This document shows, one piece after another, positions 18,154 through 25,896 of a DNA stretch of 64,000 nt. Both the position numbers and the translations under genes were made by a program. The stretch comes from Desulfatitalea sp. BRH_c12. Its GTDB lineage: Bacteria; Desulfobacterota; Desulfobacteria; Desulfobacterales; Desulfosarcinaceae. The stretch lies in the NCBI GenBank assembly GCA_000961655.1, contig LADR01000054.1, positions 1-64,000 of the forward strand, written 5' to 3'. Each line of letters opens with the position of its first letter. The first letter of the stretch is position 1. The notes under the pieces were generated by a model, which searched no databases, was not told where the DNA came from, and saw only the letters and a program-made list of their open reading frames with translations.

Positions 18154-19380
18154 TTGGGCCTGGTTGCCTTGGACCAGTTGCAGGAAGGTGTCATCCTGAG
18201 CGAGGATGTCCGAGATATCAACGGTCGTTTGATGCTTTCCAAGGGTCAGCAAATCACTGCCAATCATATTCGCATTTTTAGAATATGGGGCATCCCCGAG
18301 ATACCGGTCGATGCGCCGCAACGATCCACACCCGCTGATCACGCCAGTCAGAAGAATACCGAAAAGCTGCTCAAGACCGAGCACACGGTGAAAAAGATCT
18401 TCCAAAACATCGATACCCATCATCCGGGCATCGCTGCCCTTTTCAAAGCCGCTGTCGATCACCGTTACGAAAAAGACCTCTTGGTCGAATTCGGCCCGCA
18501 AGAACCGCTCGCGGACAATTTCAAACTGGACCTTTCCAGCGGCTTGAAAACCCAAATTGCGTTTTCGGAGATCCAGCTGCCGGAGGCCCCCGAGATCATC
18601 TCCGACTACAACAAGGTTGTTGAAGACCCGCTGTCTTCGTCCAACGATATCGCCGATGTGGTCAACCGGAGCCCCAGCCTGGCGGCCCTTTTGCTGAAAG
18701 TCGTCAACTCCGCTTTTTACGGGTTCCCATCGAAAATCGATTCCCTTGCGCGGGCGGTTTCCATTATCGGCACAAAGGATATCAACGCACTGGTCACAAG
18801 CATCAGTATCATGCGCCTTTTTCACGAGATGCCCGAAGATCTTATCGATGTGGCCACATTCAGAAAGCACAGCCTGGCATGCGGCCTGCTATCCAGAATT
18901 CTTGCGGCCCAGAGAAAACTGCCGCATACCGAGCGCCTGTTCGTCTCCGGATTGCTTCACGACATCGGGCGTCTGGTTTGGTACCGGTATTTTCCCGAGC
19001 AGGCCAAACTGCTTTTATATATGGCCAAGCGCACGGGCCTTTCCGTTTATGAAATCGAAAAAGAGTGCCTGGGGATCAGTCATGTACAAATCGCCGGGCA
19101 TTTGCTCAAAAAATGGAAGTTGCCGCTTTCGCTGGCAAACAGCATCGTTTACCACCACAGGCCTTCCCGCTCCCCGGATCCTTGTGAGGCAGGCATTGTG
19201 CACATGGCGGACATCGCGATCAATGCTTTGGGCTTGGGCCACAGCGGAGAACACATCATTCCGCGTTTCGAAGCGGCGACCTGGGACCGCATAGGCGTAG
19301 CGCCGGGCATCCTTATGAGCGCCATTGGCCAAACCATTGAACAGTTGGACGTTATGGAAGCCCTATTGACGGAGTTGTAG
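18154..19380 (+). CDS. HDOD-domain signalling protein
   Basis: 408 residues, TTG start with GGGGAGGG eight bases upstream. Residues 1-50 form a small domain (LQEGVILSEDVRDINGRLMLSKGQQI) of the kind seen before HD-type phosphodiesterase domains. An HDOD domain spans about 125-330, with LPEAPEIISDYNKVVEDPLS, ALLLKVVNSAFYG, SIIGTKDINALV and SGLLHDIGRLVWYRYFPEQ. HDOD proteins usually lack HD hydrolase activity and act as signalling scaffolds. The next gene, a histidine kinase, starts one base after the stop, so the two probably work together. Confidence 0.88.
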   Translation: MGLVALDQLQEGVILSEDVRDINGRLMLSKGQQITANHIRIFRIWGIPEIPVDAPQRSTPADHASQKNTEKLLKTEHTVKKIFQNIDTHHPGIAALFKAAVDHRYEKDLLVEFGPQEPLADNFKLDLSSGLKTQIAFSEIQLPEAPEIISDYNKVVEDPLSSSNDIADVVNRSPSLAALLLKVVNSAFYGFPSKIDSLARAVSIIGTKDINALVTSISIMRLFHEMPEDLIDVATFRKHSLACGLLSRILAAQRKLPHTERLFVSGLLHDIGRLVWYRYFPEQAKLLLYMAKRTGLSVYEIEKECLGISHVQIAGHLLKKWKLPLSLANSIVYHHRPSRSPDPCEAGIVHMADIAINALGLGHSGEHIIPRFEAATWDRIGVAPGILMSAIGQTIEQLDVMEALLTEL

Positions 19381-19381
19381 A

Positions 19382-20740
19382 ATGACTACCCCCCTTGGTT
19401 TGCCTGCCGAGCAGAATCAACTGCTTCGGGCCGCGGAAGAAAAGTACCGAACGGTTGTCAACGCCATGGAATTGGTGCTGTCCCTCGGCGATTTTCAAAA
19501 GCAGATCGATCAGCCGGTCGAACCCGGGCAGTTCATCCAATTGGCGGCCGCACGCATCGATGAGATCATCCAATTCGATGTCAGCGCCATTTACTTCGTG
19601 GATCAGGAGACATCCGCGCTCAAACTCTCCCTGTGTCGCCCCGACAGCCTGCAAAATGAAATGGAGACGCAATTCGAGGCCTTGATCCAACAGGACTACA
19701 TCGCCTGGGCCTTAAGAGAAACACGCTGGCTGCTGTTGTATTCCAAGGACAACCGCTACCGCGTGGTGCTCCATGCAATGGCGACCTATTCCCGTATCCG
19801 GGGCATCTTCGTCGGCCTTTTTCCGGCCGGCGCCCATCGGCTGCCCGACGGCTCGCTTCAAGCGCTTTCGCTGGTTTTGCGCAATGCCGCCAATGCCCTG
19901 GAGAGTTTGGAATATATGGCGATGTTCCAGCGTCAGAATGCGGAACTGCACACGAAAGTGGATGAAAAAGTCGGAGAGTTGCGGCGGCGCGACGATCAAT
20001 TATTGAATGCCCGCAAAATGGATGCCATTGCAACATTGGCCGGCGGGGTGGCCCATCAATACAACAATGCACTGGCCGTATTGTTCGGGAATCTGGATTT
20101 GATCTCAATGGAAATGTCCAATGGTCAGAATATTGGAAAATATCTCGAGCGTATCGAAGCGGTTGCTCAGAAGATGCAGGATCTGACCTCTAAACTGCTG
20201 GCGTATGCGCAAGGCGGCAAATACCGCACCCAAACGGTTTTCATTGAAAGGCTTGTGGAAGATGTCGTGGCCAAAATGCCTGAAGCATCGCAGGCCAACG
20301 CCTTCGAGGTCAGGCTGCCTGCCAACCGATACGCCGTGCACGTGGACGTGACCCAGATGCATCTGGTGCTGTCCGCTATCGTGGCCAACGCCAGTGAAGC
20401 GCTGTCCAGCGGCGGACGTATCCGTATCAGCGCTGAAGCATTGACGATCCCACCATCGGCCCAGGCGCCACTGCTGGAACTGGTGCCCGGCGACTACGTG
20501 GTTTTGCAAATCAGAGACGACGGCCAGGGGATGGATGCCGCCACCCTGCAGCATGTGTTCGAACCCTTTTTCACGACCAAGTTCGCGGGGCGCGGCTTGA
20601 GCATGGCTGCCGCCTATGGCATTGTCAAAAACCACCATGGCGCCATTTCGGTTGAATCCGAAGAAGGCCGGGGTACAACGGTTCGGGTCTATTTGCCGCG
20701 GGCCAGCGAAATACCCGATCGGGACCCCCTCACCAAGTAA
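19382..20740 (+). CDS. Histidine kinase with GAF-like sensor domain
   Basis: 452 residues. The N-terminal region (about 30-180) resembles a cytosolic GAF-type sensor; no membrane segments are seen. A coiled segment leads to the phospho-acceptor box ARKMDAIATLAGGVAHQYNN with His near residue 225. The ATPase domain has its N box (LSAIVANASEAL), G1 (DDGQGMD), F box (FEPFFTTKFAGRGLSMAAAYG) and a final GTTVRVYLPRA. The residue after the acceptor His is Gln instead of the usual Glu/Asp. The partner response regulator is not obvious. It is coupled to the HDOD gene (one-base gap). Confidence 0.9.
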   Translation: MTTPLGLPAEQNQLLRAAEEKYRTVVNAMELVLSLGDFQKQIDQPVEPGQFIQLAAARIDEIIQFDVSAIYFVDQETSALKLSLCRPDSLQNEMETQFEALIQQDYIAWALRETRWLLLYSKDNRYRVVLHAMATYSRIRGIFVGLFPAGAHRLPDGSLQALSLVLRNAANALESLEYMAMFQRQNAELHTKVDEKVGELRRRDDQLLNARKMDAIATLAGGVAHQYNNALAVLFGNLDLISMEMSNGQNIGKYLERIEAVAQKMQDLTSKLLAYAQGGKYRTQTVFIERLVEDVVAKMPEASQANAFEVRLPANRYAVHVDVTQMHLVLSAIVANASEALSSGGRIRISAEALTIPPSAQAPLLELVPGDYVVLQIRDDGQGMDAATLQHVFEPFFTTKFAGRGLSMAAAYGIVKNHHGAISVESEEGRGTTVRVYLPRASEIPDRDPLTK

Positions 20741-20776
20741 CCTGCCGAAGCCAGCGCCGGCACGCCGCGAGCCTGC

Positions 20777-22717
20777 CTATTCCGCGTTGCCAGCCGTATC
20801 CGCTTCAGCCATCCGCCGGGGGACTTGGATGTAAAAGGTCGTTTTCTCGTAGGGAATGGATTCGACCCGAACGCTACCGCCATGCCGCCTGACCACTTTA
20901 TCCGTGATATAGAGTCCCAGCCCCGTGCCTTCGCGGCCTTTGGAGGAGTGAAAGACGTTAAAGATGGTTTTCAGCGCGTCGGGAGTGATGCCGACCCCAT
21001 TATCGCTGATTTCGAAAATCACCTGCTCGTCTTCGCAACGCACAATGACTTCTACGCGGTGATCGCGTCTGGCTTTGTTCTCCAGACAGGCTTCCAGCGC
21101 ATTTTCAAGAATATTGTTCATCGCCGAGCGCAGCAAGCCCACATCGACCTGCATTTGCCCGGCGCAATTGAATTGACAACAGAATTCGATATCCGCACCG
21201 CGCATTCGATTTTCGAAACCCGCGACGAGTTCACCGGTGAAGGTAATCACTTCGATCGCTTCCAGTTCCAGTTCGCGCTCTTTGGTGGAATACAGGACAT
21301 CGAAGACCATTTTCCGGATGCGGTCCGCCATGAGCCGCATCACCTCCAGCCCCTCTTCGATGCGGCCGTCCTCGTTGCGGTATAAGCCTTTGTCCACCAG
21401 GTAAAGGCCGGCATCGAGGCCCGTCAGGCAGCCTTTCATATCATGGCAGACGGTGGACAGCATCAAGCCCAGGGTAGCCAGATGATCCTTTATCTGGCGC
21501 AGTTCGGTGACATCCGTAAAAATGGCGGAAACCTGCACCATCTTGCCGGTCGGGGTCAGAATGGGCGTCGTTTGCACCAGCATCGTATAGAGTTGATGAT
21601 CGGGCCCCGTGAAGATCATCTCCCCTGAACGCGGCTCACCGTCACTCATTGTCATGGAGATTGGATCGCGGTGCGGCGGGAATTCGGCCGGCCGGAAGGT
21701 TTCGAAAAAATGCCGGCCGACCTGATCGCCGAAAAGCGTCTTGAATTTCTTATTGGTGGCTGTGATCGTGAAACGGCGGTCCAACACAACAATCTGGGAC
21801 GGAACCGCATCGAAGAGCTGTTCATAGCGCTGCTGCGTGGTGCGGACTTTTTCCGCCAGTTGATCGATCTCCTGCGTGCCGGCAAAGACCTCCAGGACCA
21901 GGACCACCTCGCCATCATTATCGTAAATAGGGGCTGTGTGCACCAGCACCGGCACTTTCGCACCTTTGGCATAGCGCACCAGCGCTTTCGTGGTTTCGAC
22001 ATTGCCGCTGCGCACCGTGCGGCCCACCGGGCAGCTCTCGCGACTGTTGCGCTTGCCGACGTAAATCTCCCAGCTGTTGCGATAAAGCCGGTTGCCCAGG
22101 TACTTCAGGGAAGTGGCATTGGCCGCCAGAACCCGGCTATCGGCGCTGTGGACCGATACGAAATAGGGCAGCTCATTGAAATATTTGACGCCGCCCTGCA
22201 CGCCGGTGGCCACCTGAGCGATAAAGGCCGACATCTTCTCGATCATTTGGCGCACCGTCAGAAAACGTTCGGTGTCCACCTCGCGGGCCACATTCTCGCA
22301 AGTGCGCCGGGTGCGCTGCAGGGTGCAATTCAGCCGAACCTCGCGCAACAGGTCGATGACCCGCCGGGTGCGCTGCAAGGCAATGGAAAGCGCCACAGGA
22401 TCCAAGGGCCGCGATAGAAATTCTTGCGCGGAGTGCTGGAAATTGCGCATGACTTGGGGCAGGTGTTCGGCGGCCGTAAGCACGATCAGAACGACGTCCG
22501 GATCCACAGCCCGGATGTCGCCAATGGCTTCGCTGCCCCCCGGCATATCGGCATTGATCAGGACGATGGGCGGCCGCTGGCTGGCATAGCACTCTAATCC
22601 CTGCACGCTCGCCGATGCGTGCAGGACAGTATAGCCCCAGGCGCGCAACGCCTGCAGCACTGCAAGCGCCGAACCCGTGTCACTGTCGATGAGCAGGATT
22701 TTCTCGTTAGGCATCAT
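20777..22717 (-). CDS. Hybrid kinase: degenerate receiver, two PAS domains, histidine kinase
   Basis: About 646 residues, ATG 22717. Residues 1-125 are a receiver-like domain (KILLIDSDTGSALAVLQAL; VLIVLTAAEHLP; QEFLSRPLDP), but the phospho-acceptor position in LINADMPGG is Asn55 and the conserved Lys is Arg103. Two PAS domains follow (about 180-300, with NSRESCPVGRTV, and about 305-420). The kinase core has STVCHDMKGCLTGL with His near 424, and an ATPase domain with SDNGVGIT and GREGTGLGLYITDKVVRRHGG. It converges on the kinase at 19382, and only 36 bp separate the stops. Confidence 0.88.
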   Translation of the reverse strand: MMPNEKILLIDSDTGSALAVLQALRAWGYTVLHASASVQGLECYASQRPPIVLINADMPGGSEAIGDIRAVDPDVVLIVLTAAEHLPQVMRNFQHSAQEFLSRPLDPVALSIALQRTRRVIDLLREVRLNCTLQRTRRTCENVAREVDTERFLTVRQMIEKMSAFIAQVATGVQGGVKYFNELPYFVSVHSADSRVLAANATSLKYLGNRLYRNSWEIYVGKRNSRESCPVGRTVRSGNVETTKALVRYAKGAKVPVLVHTAPIYDNDGEVVLVLEVFAGTQEIDQLAEKVRTTQQRYEQLFDAVPSQIVVLDRRFTITATNKKFKTLFGDQVGRHFFETFRPAEFPPHRDPISMTMSDGEPRSGEMIFTGPDHQLYTMLVQTTPILTPTGKMVQVSAIFTDVTELRQIKDHLATLGLMLSTVCHDMKGCLTGLDAGLYLVDKGLYRNEDGRIEEGLEVMRLMADRIRKMVFDVLYSTKERELELEAIEVITFTGELVAGFENRMRGADIEFCCQFNCAGQMQVDVGLLRSAMNNILENALEACLENKARRDHRVEVIVRCEDEQVIFEISDNGVGITPDALKTIFNVFHSSKGREGTGLGLYITDKVVRRHGGSVRVESIPYEKTTFYIQVPRRMAEADTAGNAE

Positions 22718-22918
22718 CAAAGCGCTTTGTCGCCCGGAAGTCGGCAGACCATCTCATCCAGTCGCTCGCAAAAGAGTAATCGATAGTTGCATTCAGAATA
22801 ACGGGGGTGAATCCACCCAATATGTGTTCCGGCCAAAGATAGCGCAGTCGCCATTAAAACACCAGCGGTCCTTGGTTGAAGAACCCACTATTCGGGACGG
22901 AGCTTTTTTTCGAAGCCA

Positions 22919-23266
22919 TCAAAAGGTAATGATGGTGTAGCCATCATCCTGGTAGCGCGAGATCGATGGATGCCCTTGCATGTCATCCAACAGCGTCAAT
23001 CCCTGTTCTTTAGCCGCTTCCAGCGTGCCGGATTTGTTTGCGCACGCCCTGCACACCCCTGCTACCAACCCCTGGTCCTTCACCTTCTGCCAAAGACCCT
23101 GCAGCGGATTCTCTTTCGAGGCCAAGTCCGCAATCAGTTGCGTTGCCGATCCCTCCACCACGATCCGTGCTTTTCTCCCTTTTGCCGACAGATCCAAAGC
23201 GTTCAAAAGAACATGAACAAAGCACATAGGATCGCCATTGAAGACAAACAGAGCCACTTTTTCCAT
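22919..23266 (-). CDS. DsrE-like small cytosolic protein
   Basis: 115 residues from ATG 23266, which has AGGAGG upstream; an earlier start at 23293 is rejected. The sequence (KVALFVFNGDPMCFVHVLLN ... KARIVVEGSATQLI ... GVCRACANKSG) fits the DsrE/DsrF-like fold. Cysteines in VCRACA resemble the sulfur-carrying cysteine of that superfamily. Family members handle sulfur transfer or are uncharacterised. The gene is isolated, with no dsr genes nearby, so its role is open. Confidence 0.75.
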   Translation of the reverse strand: MEKVALFVFNGDPMCFVHVLLNALDLSAKGRKARIVVEGSATQLIADLASKENPLQGLWQKVKDQGLVAGVCRACANKSGTLEAAKEQGLTLLDDMQGHPSISRYQDDGYTIITF

Positions 23267-23319
23267 TTTATATCCTCCTGTTGTTATGGTCATATGGTCA
23301 TAATGCTTTTGGGCACGAT

Positions 23320-23485
23320 GCTCGCTGTGGGGGCGACCGTCGGGTCGCCCCTACAGGTCGAACCCCCTGCGATACGCGGTGAAAAGGGTTCGCGTATGGT
23401 CCGCAGGAAGATATGGCCTTTTTTAGCTCAGAGTAACGCTAATTGCAAAAGAACAGTAATGAAAATTCCAAATGCGGTTACCCTG
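23320..23485. mobile_element. Truncated MITE-like repeat element
   Basis: This stretch has the repeat family's GGGGCGACC-GGTCGCCCCTACAG hairpin near 23330-23355 and ends at 23469-23485 in CAAATGCGGTTACCCTG, identical in pattern to the right terminal motif of the element at 40317-40779. The left terminal motif is missing. Confidence 0.6.
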
Positions 23486-23701
23486 CCCTGTGGCTGCCTA
23501 GTCGAATGCCGGAAAAAAAGCCGCCTTGGTGGATCGCATCACATTTCAAGAGCGATGGAACAATATGTACTGCATGTACTGCCGAAAAACGGGGATATCC
23601 CATTTGAGCAATTGGCTAAAGATCCATATCTTGTGAAAAAATCGCTTGCGGAAGCTTCTGGCATTGTATTTGAATTGATCTTGATGACTTTAAATGAATG
23701 A
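23460..23701 (+). CDS. Small hypothetical ORF, possible cassette gene with replaced N-terminus
   Basis: An 80-codon frame. Its first nine codons lie in the end of the MITE-like repeat. The following part (CGCLVECRKKSR, then VLPKNGDIPFEQLAKDPYLVKKSLAEASGIVFELI) reads like a real soluble protein C-terminus. It stops 13 bases before the first attC-like hairpin, as gene cassettes do. I do not recognise a family. It may be a 5'-truncated pseudogene whose start was overwritten by the repeat. Confidence 0.35.
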
Positions 23702-23714
23702 GAATAGAAATCAA

Positions 23715-23784
23715 GGCTGAAGAATTGTGCGCCAGGGGACGGCGAGGAGCATGCCGCCCCTGGCACACCATGTTAATGTTAGCC
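23715..23784 (+). other. Degenerate attC-like site 1
   Basis: A 70-base imperfect palindrome. Outer boxes GGCTGAA and GTTAGCC are weak R''/R' candidates. An inner stem GTGCGCCAGGGG pairs with CCCCTGGCACAC, and a bulged A and a loop containing AGGAGCAT follow. Site 3 has the same bulged-A/AGGAGCAT design. It lies between two small genes, as expected for an integron cassette junction. Confidence 0.45.
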
Positions 23785-23796
23785 CTCAAGAACAGG

Positions 23797-24267
23797 ATGA
23801 AAATGATCGCTCGCATTTCTACTCGCCTGGCCTGCTCAGAAAATGAACTTTGGCAGAAGATCATCGAACCCGGGTCGCTGCAGTTTGTGGCGTCACCGAT
23901 AGTGAGCTTTGTGCCGGTGCGGGAAGGCGGCCTTTCCGGTGAGTGGCAGGTGGGAGTTCCCTATCAACTTAAGCTGTACTTCCTGAAGCTCATTCCCCTG
24001 GGGCGGCACACGATTCAATTGGTGAGGATCGACAAAGAGGCAAATAAAATCATCAGCCAAGAACGCGGGCTCCTCGCTCGGGTGTGGAACCACATCATCT
24101 GCTTCCGGGAAGTCGCGCTGGGCGTTGTGAGCTATACAGATGAGATTGAGATCCGGGCGGGTTGGCTCACGCCTGCCATCTGGCTGTTCGCCCAGTTGTT
24201 TTATCGGCATCGGCAGCGGCGTTGGAAGGTCCTGCTGCGAAAGAAAGACCCAAAAACAAGAGGCTAA
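23797..24267 (+). CDS. SRPBCC-fold (START-like) protein
   Basis: About 156 residues from ATG 23797 (ATG 23803 is also possible); the longer frame would run through the attC-like site. The sequence ISTRLACSENELWQKIIEPGSL, then GGLSGEWQVGVPYQLKLYFL, then WNHIICFREVALGVVSYTDEIEI, and a C-terminal amphipathic helix with AQLFYRHRQRRW, is typical of polyketide-cyclase/START-like ligand-binding proteins. The ligand is unknown. The stop codon lies inside the R'' box of the attC-like site at 24262, a common cassette arrangement. Confidence 0.7.
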   Translation: MKMIARISTRLACSENELWQKIIEPGSLQFVASPIVSFVPVREGGLSGEWQVGVPYQLKLYFLKLIPLGRHTIQLVRIDKEANKIISQERGLLARVWNHIICFREVALGVVSYTDEIEIRAGWLTPAIWLFAQLFYRHRQRRWKVLLRKKDPKTRG

Positions 24268-24323
24268 CCTGCGGCTGTAGACCGCTGATAGATCGTCGCG
24301 GCTGCTAAGCCGCAGCGTTGGGC
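24262..24323 (+). other. attC-like recombination site 2 (best match)
   Basis: 62 bases. The left R'' box is GGCTAAC and the right R' box is GTTGGGC, which fits GTTRRRY exactly. The inner L boxes CTGCGGCT (24269-24276) and AGCCGCAG (24308-24315) pair perfectly, with an extra base C at 24316 between L' and R' that would be extrahelical on the folded strand. Size, boxes and extrahelical base are those of integron attC sites. Confidence 0.65.
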
Positions 24324-24347
24324 AATTAAATCGATTGTGTGCAAATC

Positions 24348-24376
24348 TTGACAATGTACCCCATTTGAGCTACATT
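24348..24376 (+). promoter_or_regulatory. Sigma-70 promoter of the relB/yafQ-like module
   Basis: TTGACA at 24348-24353 and TACATT at 24371-24376 are separated by 17 bases, and the antitoxin ATG follows 27 bases later. The cassette therefore carries its own promoter, as toxin-antitoxin cassettes usually do. Confidence 0.75.
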
Positions 24377-24402
24377 TATAAAAACTCGAATGGAGGCAAA
24401 CC

Positions 24403-24663
24403 ATGGGTAAATCATCCACCATCAGAGCCAGAATTGAACCCGATTTAAAGGGCAAAGCTGAGCACATATTTCAGCAGCTTGGGCTGACTACAACCCAAGC
24501 GATTACCTTGTTTTATAAGCAGGTCGAATTAAAAAAAGGGCTGCCTTTTGACGTAGCCATTCCTAACGAGGTCACTCGCAAGACGTTTTCCGATACGGAT
24601 GCCGGACGTGACCTGATCATTTGCAATGACGCCGACGATATGTTCAAAAAGTTAGACATCTAA
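24403..24663 (+). CDS. RelB/DinJ family antitoxin
   Basis: 86 residues, GGAGG before the ATG. The N-terminal half is a ribbon-helix-helix domain (STIRARIEPDLKGKAEHIFQQL, then GLTTTQAITLFYKQVELKKGLPF), the RelB/DinJ signature. It should bind DNA and autorepress its promoter at 24348. The C-terminal part neutralises the toxin. Its TAA overlaps the toxin ATG by one base (24663), so the two are translated together. Confidence 0.92.
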   Translation: MGKSSTIRARIEPDLKGKAEHIFQQLGLTTTQAITLFYKQVELKKGLPFDVAIPNEVTRKTFSDTDAGRDLIICNDADDMFKKLDI

Positions 24664-24935
24664 TGCTGACACCCGCATATACAAAGCAGTTTGAACGCGA
24701 TGCTAAGCGGATGAAAAAGCGCGCTAAGAATCTTGAAAAATTGAAAATAATCATCCGTTCTTTAGTGGCCGAGGAGCCACTTGATGACATTCATCGTGAC
24801 CATAAGCTGATTGGCAATTGGAAGGGGCGACGGGAATGCCACATTGAATCCGACTGGCTGTTGATTTATCTGGTTGAATCCGAGCGCGTTGTCTTCGAAC
24901 GGACTGGAACCCACTCTGACTTATTTCAAAAATGA
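24663..24935 (+). CDS. YafQ/RelE family mRNA interferase toxin
   Basis: 90 residues. The family pattern YTKQFERDAKRMKKRAKN is followed by DHKLIGNWKGRRECHIESDW and a final ERTGTHSDLF. Histidines in DHKL, ECHI and GTHSDLF and the Asp-Trp pair match residues needed by YafQ, a ribosome-dependent endoribonuclease. The length is normal and nothing seems broken, so the module may be active. An attC-like hairpin begins 12 bases after the stop. Confidence 0.92.
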   Translation: MLTPAYTKQFERDAKRMKKRAKNLEKLKIIIRSLVAEEPLDDIHRDHKLIGNWKGRRECHIESDWLLIYLVESERVVFERTGTHSDLFQK

Positions 24936-24946
24936 AGGGCACTGAT

Positions 24947-25005
24947 GCCCAATATTTTTGTTCAGCGGAGCGCAAGGAGCATGCGCCCGCTGATATAAGG
25001 TGTGA
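24947..25005 (+). other. Degenerate attC-like site 3
   Basis: The left box GCCCAAT differs by one base from RYYYAAC. The inner stem GTTCAGCGG pairs with CCGCTGAta, and the top hairpin has a bulged A, GCGC/GCGC and a loop AAGGAGCAT, as in site 1. The right box (GGTGTGA) is decayed. It lies directly downstream of the toxin gene, where a cassette's attC should be. Confidence 0.45.
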
Positions 25006-25076
25006 GAGAGCCACCAGCCATGTGGATAAGATCTTGAACGTGAGGGGGCTCCATCATTTTCCCTCGCCGTTCTTGT

Positions 25077-25203
25077 TCCAAACACGCATCTGAAGCACTC
25101 GAGAGATATATGCTGCCCGAAGTGGGCGGGACGCGCCTGGTGCAATCAGCAATTAAAATTACAGGAAGTGGTGCCGATCGGCGCTGTGAAGGGGCGCAAC
25201 CAA
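25077..25203 (+). pseudogene. Duplicate fragment of a tyrosine integrase 3' end
   Basis: About 127 bases nearly identical to 26696-26825. It encodes the same end of an integrase (ALERYMLPEVGG with the catalytic-type Tyr), here with a frameshift after SAIKI. The two copies are direct repeats around the HicAB and Phd genes. Nothing upstream of this copy resembles integrase, so it is an isolated end piece. Confidence 0.7.
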
Positions 25204-25229
25204 GGAACGTTATCCTTTCGAAACGAGTG

Positions 25230-25646
25230 CTATGCTGATGCCTGCGTATGATTTAAATGAATTGCATTTTGTGCGACATGAACAAGAAAGGAGGATCTTG
25301 ACATTCCCCTTTTTTTGGCTGCTGCATCAATTTGCTTAAGCGTCATCTCTGGCACAGTAATATTGACCCTTACGGTGCGAAGTTTAGTATCCGGAATGGA
25401 AACAACCAGATAGGCGACGGCATCAGCGTAGTCCGCATCGGCCATGATATCTTCAAGTTTGGATGGAGCCGGCAATTCATCGCCGTCTTCAATCATTCCT
25501 TTAACATGGAGAGCAAGCGACTCTTGGGCTAAATCCTTGGCTTCGTCCACCGTTTGTCCGGCGGTAATACAACCAGGAAAATCTGGAAAAGATACGCCAA
25601 AATCAGTTTTGGCCTCTTTATGAACTATAGCTATATAATTTGCCAT
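25230..25646 (-). CDS. hicB: HicB family antitoxin
   Basis: 138 residues. The N-terminal HicB-like fold (YIAIVHKEAKTDFGVSFPDF, PGCITAGQTVDEAKDLAQES) resembles a degenerate RNase H fold, and the C-terminal 45 residues form a ribbon-helix-helix DNA-binding domain (RVNITVPEMTLKQIDAAAKK). It neutralises the toxin HicA and represses the operon. It lies 9 bp downstream of hicA on the minus strand. Confidence 0.93.
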   Translation of the reverse strand: MANYIAIVHKEAKTDFGVSFPDFPGCITAGQTVDEAKDLAQESLALHVKGMIEDGDELPAPSKLEDIMADADYADAVAYLVVSIPDTKLRTVRVNITVPEMTLKQIDAAAKKRGMSRSSFLVHVAQNAIHLNHTQASA

Positions 25647-25655
25647 GATATTGCC

Positions 25656-25844
25656 TCACTTGAACTTAATTCCCGACTGGCGCTCGATACTTTGTAATGT
25701 GCCGATCGGTATATCTTTTTTAGGGTGTGGCACGGTTACGCGCCCCTTTATTTGTGGATGCCGGAATTGGGTATGAGAGCCAACTTTGGCGACTTCATAC
25801 CAGCCGTTTTGTTTGAGTATCTGGATGATTTTCCGACTATCCAT
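25656..25844 (-). CDS. hicA: HicA family mRNA interferase toxin
   Basis: 62 residues, a dsRBD-like fold. SRKIIQILKQNGWYEVAKVG is followed by SHTQFRHP, with the catalytic His, and VTVPHPKKDIPIGTLQSI, the HicA signature. It cleaves mRNA when free of HicB. Length and key residues are intact. The hicA-before-hicB order is the usual one. Confidence 0.93.
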   Translation of the reverse strand: MDSRKIIQILKQNGWYEVAKVGSHTQFRHPQIKGRVTVPHPKKDIPIGTLQSIERQSGIKFK

Positions 25845-25896
25845 GGTGTGTATTAATACACATCATACGGGGGCTTGTCAATATCAGAGGTGCCAC

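Noticed and set aside
22970-23701. 243-codon plus-strand frame
   Set aside because: The first half is antisense to the DsrE-like gene and the middle is the MITE-like repeat; only the last 80 codons might be coding, and these are listed separately.
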